Assembly: GCA_025350775.1 (NCBI GenBank)
Contig: JANXXF010000197.1
Span: 1-12,349 of the forward strand
Length of the DNA: 12,349 nt
Direction of reading: 5' to 3'
From: Actinomycetes bacterium
GTDB lineage: Bacteria > Actinomycetota > Thermoleophilia > Gaiellales > Gaiellaceae
The notes below the pieces were generated by a model that worked only from the letters and a program-made list of their open reading frames with translations, had not been told where the DNA came from and made no database searches. This document shows positions 7,670 through 12,349 of this stretch, one piece after another (positions within the stretch are counted from its first letter, which is position 1; each line of letters opens with the position of its first letter). A program made the translations under genes and the position numbers.

Positions 7670-7729
7670 TTACTTCTTCTTCTTCTTCGGGGTGGCCTTC
7701 TTGGTCATCTTCTTCGCGGGCTTCGCCAT
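7670..7729 (-). CDS. Tiny lysine-rich basic peptide (19 aa)
   Basis: ATG 7729 to TAA 7670 encodes MAKPAKKMTKKATPKKKKK: 10 lysines in 19 residues, no acidic or aromatic residue, and codons almost all AAG, GCG, ACC and CCG. The upstream sequence GGAGGAG, seven bases before the ATG, is the strongest ribosome binding site on the minus strand here. A 7-bp hairpin follows two bases after the stop. This compact unit (ribosome site, short gene, hairpin) argues that it is a real gene despite its size. The composition resembles the lysine/alanine-rich tails of actinobacterial histone-like proteins, so binding of DNA, RNA or other polyanions is the natural guess (inference). It lies between decayed genes and is not part of the ABC remnant frame. 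Confidence 0.6.
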   Translation of the reverse strand: MAKPAKKMTKKATPKKKKK

Positions 7730-7772
7730 AGTGAGTCTCCTCCTCTCCGCTGGAGCGAGGTGCAGATTTCCG

Positions 7773-7799
7773 GGTCACACCTGACCGGCCGTACGGTCA
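7773..7799. promoter_or_regulatory. Three alternating GGTCA half-sites upstream of the lysine-rich gene
   Basis: GGTCA (7773-7777), TGACC (7782-7786) and GGTCA (7795-7799) alternate in orientation, giving two overlapping inverted repeats with 4-bp and 8-bp spacers (TGACCG/CGGTCA with 6). They lie 44-70 bases upstream of ATG 7729, where a promoter operator would be expected, and also upstream of the plus-strand gene at 7910. No clear -10/-35 pair is seen. Confidence 0.3.
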
Positions 7800-7909
7800 C
7801 CACCGTAGGGCCTGTCGCATGAAGCGTGGTTGCCTCCGGTTGCGCCGCGATGAGAAGAAGATTAAGAACATGCTGAGGGGATAGTCGAGGCGATAGCCAG
7901 GCACCGGCA

Positions 7910-8161
7910 ATGACATCGTTCTTCTACTCCGACCTGTTCGACCTCGGCTACGAGGCGATGGGCGAGCTCGACCCCCGCCTCGAGACGGTTGCCGCGTGGG
8001 AAGAGCCGAACCGCAAAGGCGTCATCTACTACCTCGACGCCGAGCGGCGGCCGCGCGGCGTCCTGCTCTGGAGCGTGTTCGGCCGCGTCGACGCTGCTCG
8101 CGACTTGATCCGCGCCTGTCAGCCGATCGACATGAGCAGGCTGAGCGAGGCGGTCGGATGA
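7910..8161 (+). CDS. Stand-alone C-terminal domain of an FAD-dependent reductase (83 aa fragment)
   Basis: ATG 7910 to TGA 8161. The sequence TSFFYSDLFDLGYEAMGELD, then PNRKGVIYYL and RGVLLWSVFGRVDAARDLI, matches the C-terminal (Reductase_C / AIF-like) domain of FAD-dependent pyridine nucleotide-disulfide oxidoreductases. In full-length enzymes this domain follows about 320 residues of FAD- and NAD(P)H-binding domains. Those are absent: the frame has an upstream TGA at about 7873, and I see no GxGxxG motif before it. It begins exactly at the domain edge, so it is either a relic left after deletion or a free-standing domain with a dimerisation role. The ribosome binding site is weak. It converges on the 69-aa gene, with only five bases between the two stop codons. 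Confidence 0.6.
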   Translation: MTSFFYSDLFDLGYEAMGELDPRLETVAAWEEPNRKGVIYYLDAERRPRGVLLWSVFGRVDAARDLIRACQPIDMSRLSEAVG

Positions 8162-8166
8162 GCGCT

Positions 8167-8376
8167 TCAGTCCTGCGGAGGCTCGTCGTCCTCGAGGAGC
8201 CGCCCGGGATCTTTACCACCGAGCCGCTCCTCGACGGCCAAGTCCGCCTGCCTATCCTCGACGCTCTTTTCGGCGAAGCGGCGGTCCGTCGGGCTCCCGT
8301 GCTGCAGTTCGACCGTGCGCTCGACAGCTTCCGCGTCGCGGTGCCCCATGAGACGGTTCCAGAGAGCTCCCAGCAC
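8167..8376 (-). CDS. Hypothetical acidic protein (69 aa) ending in ERLGGKDPGRLLEDDEPP
   Basis: From GTG 8376 the product is 69 residues: an N-terminal ALWNRLMGHRDAEAVERTVEL helix, then SPTDRRFAEKSVEDRQADLAVEERLGGKDPGRLLEDDEPPQD. The shape (ALWxRL near the start, SPxxRRF, SVEDxQAD, ERLGGxDPxRLLEDDE) is one I associate with short conserved hypothetical proteins of Thermoleophilia; no function is known. An internal ATG (8349) would give 60 residues. The nearest Shine-Dalgarno-like sequence (GAAGG, 8395-8399) is too far from GTG unless the perfect hairpin between them (8377-8393) brings it closer. It follows the secreted protein gene by 67 bases on the same strand, so cotranscription is possible. 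Confidence 0.55.
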   Translation of the reverse strand: MLGALWNRLMGHRDAEAVERTVELQHGSPTDRRFAEKSVEDRQADLAVEERLGGKDPGRLLEDDEPPQD

Positions 8377-8393
8377 GGCGCTGATATAGCGCC
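8377..8393 (-). promoter_or_regulatory. Perfect hairpin between ribosome site and GTG start of the 69-aa gene
   Basis: On the minus strand GGCGCT, loop ATATC, AGCGCC forms a perfect 6-bp stem ending on the base before GTG 8376, with GAAGG just upstream. A structured spacer would shorten an otherwise 16-base gap. It could equally be the 3' hairpin of the upstream secreted-protein gene. Confidence 0.35.
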
Positions 8394-8443
8394 CTTCTGC
8401 CGGAGCGACAGCGAGCCGCTGGAGGCTCCGGTGGCGTGCGAGT

Positions 8444-8815
8444 TCAGCGAATTCCGGTGTCGATCGCGAAGTCGAGCTTGTCCGAGTGACCAGTGCGGAC
8501 GTGGACTTTCGCCGGGCGCGGTATCTGCCCGAACGGCTTCGAACTCGTGCGCACCGTGTAGATCCCCGGTGCGAGTGCGATCCGGTATTTGCCGTGCTCA
8601 TCAGTTCGGGTCGTCACCATGACACCCGTACGCGCAAACGTGAGCATGACCTGTGCGGCGGGAGCGTCGCAGGGGACACCCACGCGACAAACCGGAGTGA
8701 TCGGGCCGCGCCTGACGGTTCCGTAGAGACCGCCAGGCGGCACGGCTGCCGAAGCAGCAGTCGCCACGCCAGCGAGGGTGACTACGGCAAGGGCACACAC
8801 TCGTTTCGAGCTCAC
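8444..8815 (-). CDS. Secreted protein with transthyretin/carboxypeptidase-regulatory-like fold (123 aa)
   Basis: GTG 8815 to TGA 8444. The N-terminus MSSKRVCALAVVTLAGVATAASA is a clear signal peptide: basic start, hydrophobic core, then AxA cleavage near residue 23. The mature part is about 100 residues. It has GGLYGTVRRGP at the start, a cysteine pair (PVCRVGVPCDAPA) that may form a disulfide, and RTDEHGKYRIALAPGIYTVRTSS, the hallmark of the carboxypeptidase-regulatory/transthyretin-like beta sandwich. It probably acts outside the membrane; substrate or partner is unknown. GAAGG touches the GTG with no spacer, so an alternative GTG six codons in (giving MCALAVV) is possible. The gene lies 107 bases downstream of hipA on the same strand. 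Confidence 0.75.
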   Translation of the reverse strand: MSSKRVCALAVVTLAGVATAASAAVPPGGLYGTVRRGPITPVCRVGVPCDAPAAQVMLTFARTGVMVTTRTDEHGKYRIALAPGIYTVRTSSKPFGQIPRPAKVHVRTGHSDKLDFAIDTGIR

Positions 8816-8922
8816 CCTTCACATGATGCCCGTGCGCGGGATCGCAGCGAGCGGCGACGCCTCATTCAATAGTCGGGCACGGCCCATCGGCACGTAACTG
8901 GACATCGTCGGAACCCGAGGGC

Positions 8923-10173
8923 CTAGGCTCGTGCACTCCTTGCTTCGTCGTGTTCGAACGCTGGTTCCATCCCACGAATCGCCCCGCGGTCGAGACCGTT
9001 CTCTGCTGCAACTTCGCGCCACGTGCTCGTAGCTGCCGTGACAACGGCAAGCGCTCGGCGAGCCTCGTCAGGATCGAGACGGAACAGGCCGGCGACACCG
9101 ACGAGCGTTTCGAACGTGTCGGGCAGCCCGCGTGCAATGGCCGTCGACAGCCGGTGCGTTGCCGGTTCAGGATTCGGATTGATGTCGAAGATCGGGGAGA
9201 GACGCCAACCCGCGGTGCTGACACGCAAGAAGCCGTGATTGCGGAGATGGTCGTCGGTGTTCGAGATCAGCAGCGACAACGCGATGCGCTGCCACAGCTC
9301 ACGGAGATCGGCCTCGGCGTCCGCGGATTCGCGCTCGATGATCTCCCCGATGTCGACATAGGAGCTCTCGTCCCCGTCGGTCGCTTCCAGCATCGTCAGC
9401 GCGCTCGCATACCCGATCCGCTGGCTCCGGTTTCGATCGAAGCGAGTGACGATCAGAACGGCCTTCCCGTCGATCACGTGGATCTTGCGCGCCGGCGTCG
9501 TGATGCCGCTCCGAGCGGCAAGCTCGAGCGCCACCGCCTCCCAACGCATGACATCCCAATCATCGTTGGTGGGGCTTGGAAACTTCGCGATCGCGAGACT
9601 CCCGTCAGTGAGGATGACGTGAGCTTTTGGACGAGCGCCGCCGAGCGAGCTACCGGCTCGCAGCAGATCGCGGACATCGTCCGCGCTTGCGGCGTCGCGT
9701 TCGAGGAGCTCAGCCTTGGCCAGCAGCGAGCTGAGCTCGATGAGAGTCGGGACACCGGAGTCACTCCCGGCGAGATACGCAGCAGTCTCCGGGTCACGGA
9801 AGCGGAGGGCTCCCTGCCTCAGATCGTCCCGCACGCCAAGGAGATAGTCGATTTCCGCGAAGGCGTGCTGCCGCGTGCCGGCAGCGTCGGCGCGGTTACG
9901 CTCGTTCCGATTGATCAGCCTGCGCCCCCAGCGATCGGGCGCGCAGTCGGTGAAGGCTCCGAACATGCTTCGTCCGGCCGGCGTCTGGAACTGACCCTGT
10001 TGAAGGGGAAGCAGCGGATCGAGAGCGTACGCATCCGAGCGAGCAAGGTAGTCAGGCGAGTAGCTGAAGCTCGCTGTCTCGGTCTTGCCGCGGCGCTGCA
10101 CCCATAGCCGTCCAGCCTGAACGGACTCGCTGCCCAGCTCCACGCTGACATCGACCGGGCTAGACATCGCCAC
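8923..10173 (-). CDS. hipA: HipA-family serine/threonine kinase toxin
   Basis: A 416-residue protein with full HipA layout. The N-terminal coupling domain is at about 20-120 (GRLWVQRRG, then FGAFTDCAPDRWGRRLINR at 71-89). The glycine-rich ATP loop GSSLGGARPKA is at 174-184, the ATP lysine K197 in LAIAKFPS, the catalytic loop NTDDHLRNHGF at 305-315 (D307 and N312 by alignment with the E. coli enzyme), and the metal-binding FDINP at 329-333. In this family the kinase phosphorylates translation components such as glutamyl-tRNA synthetase and halts growth; the HipB partner neutralises it and represses the operon. No catalytic residue seems lost. GTG 10173 has GGAG eight bases upstream; ATG 10167 is two codons in. 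Either start overlaps the end of hipB (14 or 8 bases), so translation is coupled. Confidence 0.92.
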   Translation of the reverse strand: MAMSSPVDVSVELGSESVQAGRLWVQRRGKTETASFSYSPDYLARSDAYALDPLLPLQQGQFQTPAGRSMFGAFTDCAPDRWGRRLINRNERNRADAAGTRQHAFAEIDYLLGVRDDLRQGALRFRDPETAAYLAGSDSGVPTLIELSSLLAKAELLERDAASADDVRDLLRAGSSLGGARPKAHVILTDGSLAIAKFPSPTNDDWDVMRWEAVALELAARSGITTPARKIHVIDGKAVLIVTRFDRNRSQRIGYASALTMLEATDGDESSYVDIGEIIERESADAEADLRELWQRIALSLLISNTDDHLRNHGFLRVSTAGWRLSPIFDINPNPEPATHRLSTAIARGLPDTFETLVGVAGLFRLDPDEARRALAVVTAATSTWREVAAENGLDRGAIRGMEPAFEHDEARSARA

Positions 10174-10543
10174 CCCGCAGGCTCCGAGGTCGAACGCGCT
10201 GCGGGAGCTGCTCGTCAGAACGCAAGCGCCCGAGATCGGACTCGTACGGGTCGAGAGCCTTCGGGAGGATGTCCTGAAGTCCGAGCGCTCGGAGGACGAG
10301 CAGCACGTTCTCGAGGCTCACGCCACCGTCACCCCGCTCCAGGCGCACGATGGTTTCGCGGTTGAGACCTGCGCGAGCGGCGAGTTGCGCCTGGGTCAGC
10401 CCCCGCAGCTTTCTCCAGGTTCCGAGAGCACCACCGATCTCTTCAACAGCACGGCGAACCTGCGTTGGCAGCGGACGCTTGCGTGTCCGCGCCGACGTTC
10501 GGCCGACGAGAGGCGCTTCGTCCGATGAGTTATTGTGACTCAT
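10160..10543 (-). CDS. hipB: HipB-type XRE helix-turn-helix antitoxin
   Basis: A 127-residue protein with an XRE helix-turn-helix at about 36-90 (GALGTWRKLRGLTQAQLAARAGLNRETIVRLERGDGGVSLENVL, given in part: LTQAQLAARAG and RETIVRLE hold the recognition helix region). The N-terminus of about 30 residues is basic (TSARTRKRPLP) and the C-terminal tail is arginine-rich. Both extensions make it longer than E. coli HipB (88 residues). It ends inside hipA, the usual antitoxin-first order. ATG 10543 has no Shine-Dalgarno and lies nine bases after a TATAGT -10 box, so the mRNA is probably leaderless or nearly so. It should repress its own promoter through the repeats at 10542-10583. Confidence 0.88.
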   Translation of the reverse strand: MSHNNSSDEAPLVGRTSARTRKRPLPTQVRRAVEEIGGALGTWRKLRGLTQAQLAARAGLNRETIVRLERGDGGVSLENVLLVLRALGLQDILPKALDPYESDLGRLRSDEQLPQRVRPRSLRGGDV

Positions 10544-10583
10544 ATAACCGTCACTATAGCATTTTGTGATTAATATAACCGTC
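10542..10583 (-). promoter_or_regulatory. hipBA promoter and direct-repeat operator
   Basis: On the minus strand GACGGTTATAT occurs twice, at 10573-10583 and 10542-10552, identical over 11 bases. The copies are 31 bp apart start to start, close to three helical turns, so both face the same side of the DNA. The second copy overlaps the first two bases of the hipB ATG. A good -10 element, TATAGT, lies at 10553-10558 between them; no convincing -35 is seen. The tract is strikingly AT-rich for this genome. Confidence 0.6.
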
Positions 10584-10657
10584 TTAGATTATCTCTCCGA
10601 TCGAAGCCAGGAGCAGACAGCCGCGCCAGCGCGACATCCGCCCGTACCGCTGATGGG

Positions 10658-10987
10658 TTAGTCGCCGCAGCCCACGGCGATCTCGAGCGCGGCGCAGATC
10701 TGACGCATCCGGTGATCGCTGAGCCGGCCGAGGCGTTCGACCAGCGTTCCGATCGGCACGCTCTCGACGGAATCGAGGTTGACGACCGATCGGCGCGGGA
10801 TCGGGTCGTCGCTCGGCTCGAGCAGCACCTCGCTTGGGATCCCGCGGATCGTGGTCGTGCAGGGGCCGATCAGCGTGCGCCGCAGCCGCGGAATCGCGGC
10901 GTCTCGGGAGAGCACCACGACAGGCCGCCGTCCGACCTCGGGCAGCTCGCACCACCAGATCTCGCCTCGGGCCGGTAGTGCGGTCAC
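10658..10987 (-). CDS. mazF: MazF/PemK-family endoribonuclease toxin
   Basis: A 109-residue protein matching the MazF/PemK fold: RGEIWWCELPEVGRRPVVVLSRD at the N-terminus (the GEIWW and RPVVVLSRD strands), TTTIRGIPSEVLLEP (44-58, with the conserved arginine and serine/threonine region of the active site), and SVVNLDSVESVPIGTLVERLGRLS (67-90). Members cut mRNA, and sometimes rRNA or tRNA, at short sequence motifs; the specificity here cannot be read from sequence. GTG 10987 overlaps the antitoxin stop codon by four bases (GTGA), so translation is coupled. The C-terminus MRQICAALEIAVGC is typical of the family. It ends 114 bases before hipB on the same strand. Confidence 0.88.
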   Translation of the reverse strand: MTALPARGEIWWCELPEVGRRPVVVLSRDAAIPRLRRTLIGPCTTTIRGIPSEVLLEPSDDPIPRRSVVNLDSVESVPIGTLVERLGRLSDHRMRQICAALEIAVGCGD

Positions 10988-11220
10988 GACGCGGCGGCAG
11001 CCCTCCGGAACGACTCAAGGTCACCCCACTCATCGACCGCAGCGAGCGGGGACGTGTCATATGCCGTGTAGGCAGCATCGATCTCGACTTTGCGGTGCCG
11101 AGCGAGCAGAGCAGCCAGGGCCTCGTCGATGAGCGCCGAGTCGGCCAGCCCCGAACGCGCCCTGCGGGCACTCGCGAGTAGCCCCTCGTCGACCGTGGTG
11201 CTGACGCGAACACGTGCCAT
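10984..11220 (-). CDS. Ribbon-helix-helix antitoxin of the MazF toxin
   Basis: 78 residues. MARVRVSTTVDEGLLASARR begins with the beta strand and first helix of a ribbon-helix-helix DNA-binding domain (about 2-42, with the second helix LADSALIDEALAALLARHR). The C-terminal half (VEIDAAYTAYDTSPLAAVDEWGDL) is acidic and should wrap the toxin. This is the mycobacterial-type MazE arrangement, not the AbrB-fold MazE of E. coli. ATG 11220 has no Shine-Dalgarno; a near-palindrome abuts it, so expression is probably from a leaderless or very short-leader mRNA under self-repression. Confidence 0.82.
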   Translation of the reverse strand: MARVRVSTTVDEGLLASARRARSGLADSALIDEALAALLARHRKVEIDAAYTAYDTSPLAAVDEWGDLESFRRAAAAS

Positions 11221-11245
11221 GCCATAATCGTACTACGACTATGCC
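11221..11245. promoter_or_regulatory. 25-bp near-palindromic operator abutting the antitoxin start
   Basis: The dyad is centred on 11233. The inner arms TCGTA / TACGA (11228-11232, 11234-11238) are perfect and the outer arms GCCATA / TATGCC nearly so, with 10 of 12 positions matching. It begins on the base next to ATG 11220. On the minus strand TACGAT (11227-11232 as TCG/ATC complement region) can serve as a -10 box about six bases from the ATG. This is the expected place for a ribbon-helix-helix antitoxin to bind. Confidence 0.5.
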
Positions 11246-11247
11246 AC

Positions 11248-11319
11248 GGACGGTGTCTTCCGAACCGAGTCGGTCGCGACCCGGTTCGGCGACCGGTTCG
11301 AGCCCAGTACCGCCCACCC
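11248..11319 (+). other. tRNA-like relic: acceptor stem, long hairpin and T arm, no D arm
   Basis: GGACGGT (11248-11254) pairs with ACCGCCC (11309-11315) at six of seven positions. CCGAACCG (11260-11267) pairs perfectly with CGGTTCGG (11282-11289). The T arm is ACCGG, loop TTCGAGC, CCAGT (11292-11308), four of five pairs. A discriminator-like A (11316) and CCC follow. Both mismatches are A-C, each one transition from a normal pair. The 3' half closely resembles tRNA 3' ends such as those of tRNA-Val with a GGGCGGT acceptor. The D arm is missing and the middle hairpin has a 14-base loop, so it is not a normal tRNA; it may be a decayed tRNA or an integration scar. Confidence 0.4.
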
Positions 11320-11438
11320 CACTGCGCAAGGGAAAGCACCCACCTCGGCGCTGTCATCGGCCGTTCATCCGTCGCCCGTAGAACGGACACGCCGGCGCCT
11401 GCCGGTGCAGTGCTCCGTAGCTACCAGGAGGAACGCTG

Positions 11439-12215
11439 ATGCGCAGCAGGAAGCTGATCGGGGCGGCAGTCGGGCTCATGGTCGTGGCAGTCGCCGTGGT
11501 CGCGGGTGCCGGGACGAGCCGGGCGTCCGTGGCCAGGACGTCCGCGGTGGCCGGGACGTCGGCTCTGCCGCAGGGCAGTGAGCCGGTGGTGCTGAGGCCG
11601 GCCGATTTCACGACCAGGATCGACAACCCGTACTGGCCGATGAGGCCGGGCTCGCGCTGGGTCTACCGCGAGACCGATCCGGACGGGACGAAGCTGAAGG
11701 TCGTCATAACCGTCACGAACAAGACGAAAAAGGTCGCCAACGGGATCACGGCCCGGGTCGTTCGCGACACCGTCACCGAGAACGGCGTGCTCGTCGAAGA
11801 CACCGTCGATTGGTATGCGCAGGACAAGGCCGGGAACATCTGGTACCTCGGCGAGTTCACGAAGGAGTACGAGAAGGGCAAGGTCGTGTCGACCAAGGGG
11901 TCGTTCGAGGCGGGCGCCGATGGGGCCCAGCCAGGGATCGCCATGCCTGCCAACCCCACCGCGGGACTCTCCTATCGGCAGGAGTACTACGCCGGCCAGG
12001 CGGAGGACACGGGGTCGATCTTGAGCCTGCGTGAGCAGGTCGAGGTGCCGTTCGGTCACTTCGGGGACATCGTGATGACCCGTGACCTGAACGCGCTCAA
12101 GCCGAAAATGCTCGAGTTCAAGTTCTTCGCGCGCGGCGTGGGGCCCGTGCTGGCGATCGGCGTCTCCGGTGGGAACGGTCGCGAGGAGCTGGTGCGGTTC
12201 ACGAGGGGCAGGTAG
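11439..12215 (+). CDS. Secreted hypothetical protein (258 aa)
   Basis: ATG 11439 follows AGGAGG by seven bases, one of the best ribosome sites in the window. The N-terminus MRSRKLIGAAVGLMVVAVAV is a signal peptide (basic start, hydrophobic core), and an Ala/Ser-rich stretch (TSRASVARTSAVAGTSALP) separates it from the mature domain. The mature part reads FTTRIDNPYWPMRPGSRWVYRE, then repeated beta-strand stretches such as VVITVTNKTKKVANGITARV and VLVEDTVDWYAQDKAGNIWYLGEF, and ends ARGVGPVLAIGVSGGNGREELV. The DNPYWPxxPGxRWVYRE opening and DTVDWYAQDxxGNIWYLGE segment recur in a family of actinobacterial secreted proteins of unknown function. It lies divergently from the toxin-antitoxin operon and just upstream of a response-regulator gene that may be its regulator (inference). 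Confidence 0.82.
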   Translation: MRSRKLIGAAVGLMVVAVAVVAGAGTSRASVARTSAVAGTSALPQGSEPVVLRPADFTTRIDNPYWPMRPGSRWVYRETDPDGTKLKVVITVTNKTKKVANGITARVVRDTVTENGVLVEDTVDWYAQDKAGNIWYLGEFTKEYEKGKVVSTKGSFEAGADGAQPGIAMPANPTAGLSYRQEYYAGQAEDTGSILSLREQVEVPFGHFGDIVMTRDLNALKPKMLEFKFFARGVGPVLAIGVSGGNGREELVRFTRGR

Positions 12216-12253
12216 ACGGCGGACGGCAGGCGACCGGCGGCGCCGGGCAGGAC

Positions 12254-12270
12254 GTGTGCAGACTGCGCAC
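12254..12270. promoter_or_regulatory. 17-bp palindrome directly before the response-regulator start
   Basis: GTGTGCAG-A-CTGCGCAC: eight-base arms with a single mismatch around a central A, ending on the base before ATG 12271. It may be an operator, possibly autoregulatory. Its spacing is too tight to be an RNA hairpin. Confidence 0.3.
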
Positions 12271-12349
12271 ATGCGTGTGTTGATCGTCGAGGACGAGCCA
12301 CGGATGGCGAGCGTGATCGGGCGGTCGTTGACCCGGGAGGGGATGGTGG
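12271..12349 (+). CDS. Response regulator, OmpR-type, N-terminal fragment (3' end outside window)
   Basis: Twenty-six codons are visible. MRVLIVEDEPRMASVIGRSL is the first strand and helix of a two-component receiver domain. E7, D8 and E9 form the acidic pocket that binds Mg2+ next to the phosphorylated aspartate, which lies beyond the window. The MRVLIVEDE start and the following GRSLTREGMV are typical of the OmpR/PhoB subfamily, but the DNA-binding domain is not seen. ATG 12271 lacks a clear ribosome binding site; GTG 12256 in frame is an alternative that would place the palindrome inside the coding region. Confidence 0.8.
   Translation, partial: MRVLIVEDEPRMASVIGRSLTREGMV

Noticed and set aside
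7670..7778. Treating the lysine-rich stretch as the N-terminus of the ABC remnant
   Set aside because: It is in a different frame, ends in its own TAA and is separated from the ABC homology by a hairpin.
7819..7884. A 21-codon basic ORF on the plus strand starting MKRGCLRLRRDEKK
   Set aside because: No ribosome binding site or terminator; it lies in the promoter region between divergent genes. Length and composition are easily reached by chance.
8950..10107. 385-codon plus-strand ORF
   Set aside because: It is antisense to hipA, whose kinase motifs are unmistakable; high GC keeps the opposite frame open.
11248..11319. Annotation as a functional tRNA gene
   Set aside because: No D arm, a 14-base loop in place of a 7-base anticodon loop, and two stem mismatches; kept only as a tRNA-like relic.
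10584..11390. Long minus-strand ORF overlapping both MazF pair genes
   Set aside because: It is an alternative frame over the recognised toxin and antitoxin; the Arg/Pro/Thr-rich product lacks any motif.

Overview
This GC-rich window (about two thirds G+C by eye) looks like an actinobacterial chromosome, most likely a member of the Thermoleophilia/Solirubrobacterales. That is an inference from the secreted protein built of Ig-like repeats with a TYxWQRC signature, the MgtE-N/CBS + NRAMP + DUF1003 gene set, and heavy use of GTG starts. No rRNA or intact tRNA is present to confirm it.

Layout. 1-1710 (+) is the 3' part of a large secreted or surface Ig-like repeat protein, followed by a hairpin. 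1944-2764 (-) holds two small hypothetical membrane proteins. 2975-6638 (+) is the most coherent functional block: a soluble PRC-barrel/MgtE-N/CBS protein, an NRAMP-family transporter whose metal site departs from the classical Mn/Fe type and resembles the Mg2+-transporting NRMT branch, and a DUF1003 membrane protein. 6673-8161 is a zone of gene debris: a frameshifted ABC-exporter membrane domain with no ATPase domain, and an isolated C-terminal domain of an FAD-dependent reductase. Between them lies a tiny 19-codon lysine-rich gene with a strong ribosome binding site and its own hairpin.

8167-11220 is entirely on the minus strand. Read in the direction of transcription it holds a ribbon-helix-helix antitoxin with a MazF-type toxin, then hipB-hipA, then a small secreted transthyretin-like protein and a 69-residue acidic protein. 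Both antitoxin genes appear nearly leaderless. Each has an operator-like repeat at or beside its start codon: two direct repeats 31 bp apart for hipB, and a 25-bp near-palindrome for the other. Just upstream of the outer toxin-antitoxin pair is a tRNA-like relic (acceptor stem 6/7 bp, T arm 4/5 bp with a canonical TTCGA loop, no D arm), so this may be the edge of an acquired island.

11439-12215 (+) is a secreted protein of unknown function. The window ends in the first codons of an OmpR-type response regulator.

How the genes may work together: the MgtE-N/CBS, NRAMP and DUF1003 genes plausibly form a magnesium or divalent-metal uptake and sensing unit, with the cytosolic sensor domain of MgtE on a separate polypeptide beside an unrelated transporter. 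The two tandem toxin-antitoxin modules are stress or stabilisation genes. All functional statements rest on reading motifs by eye; no search was run.
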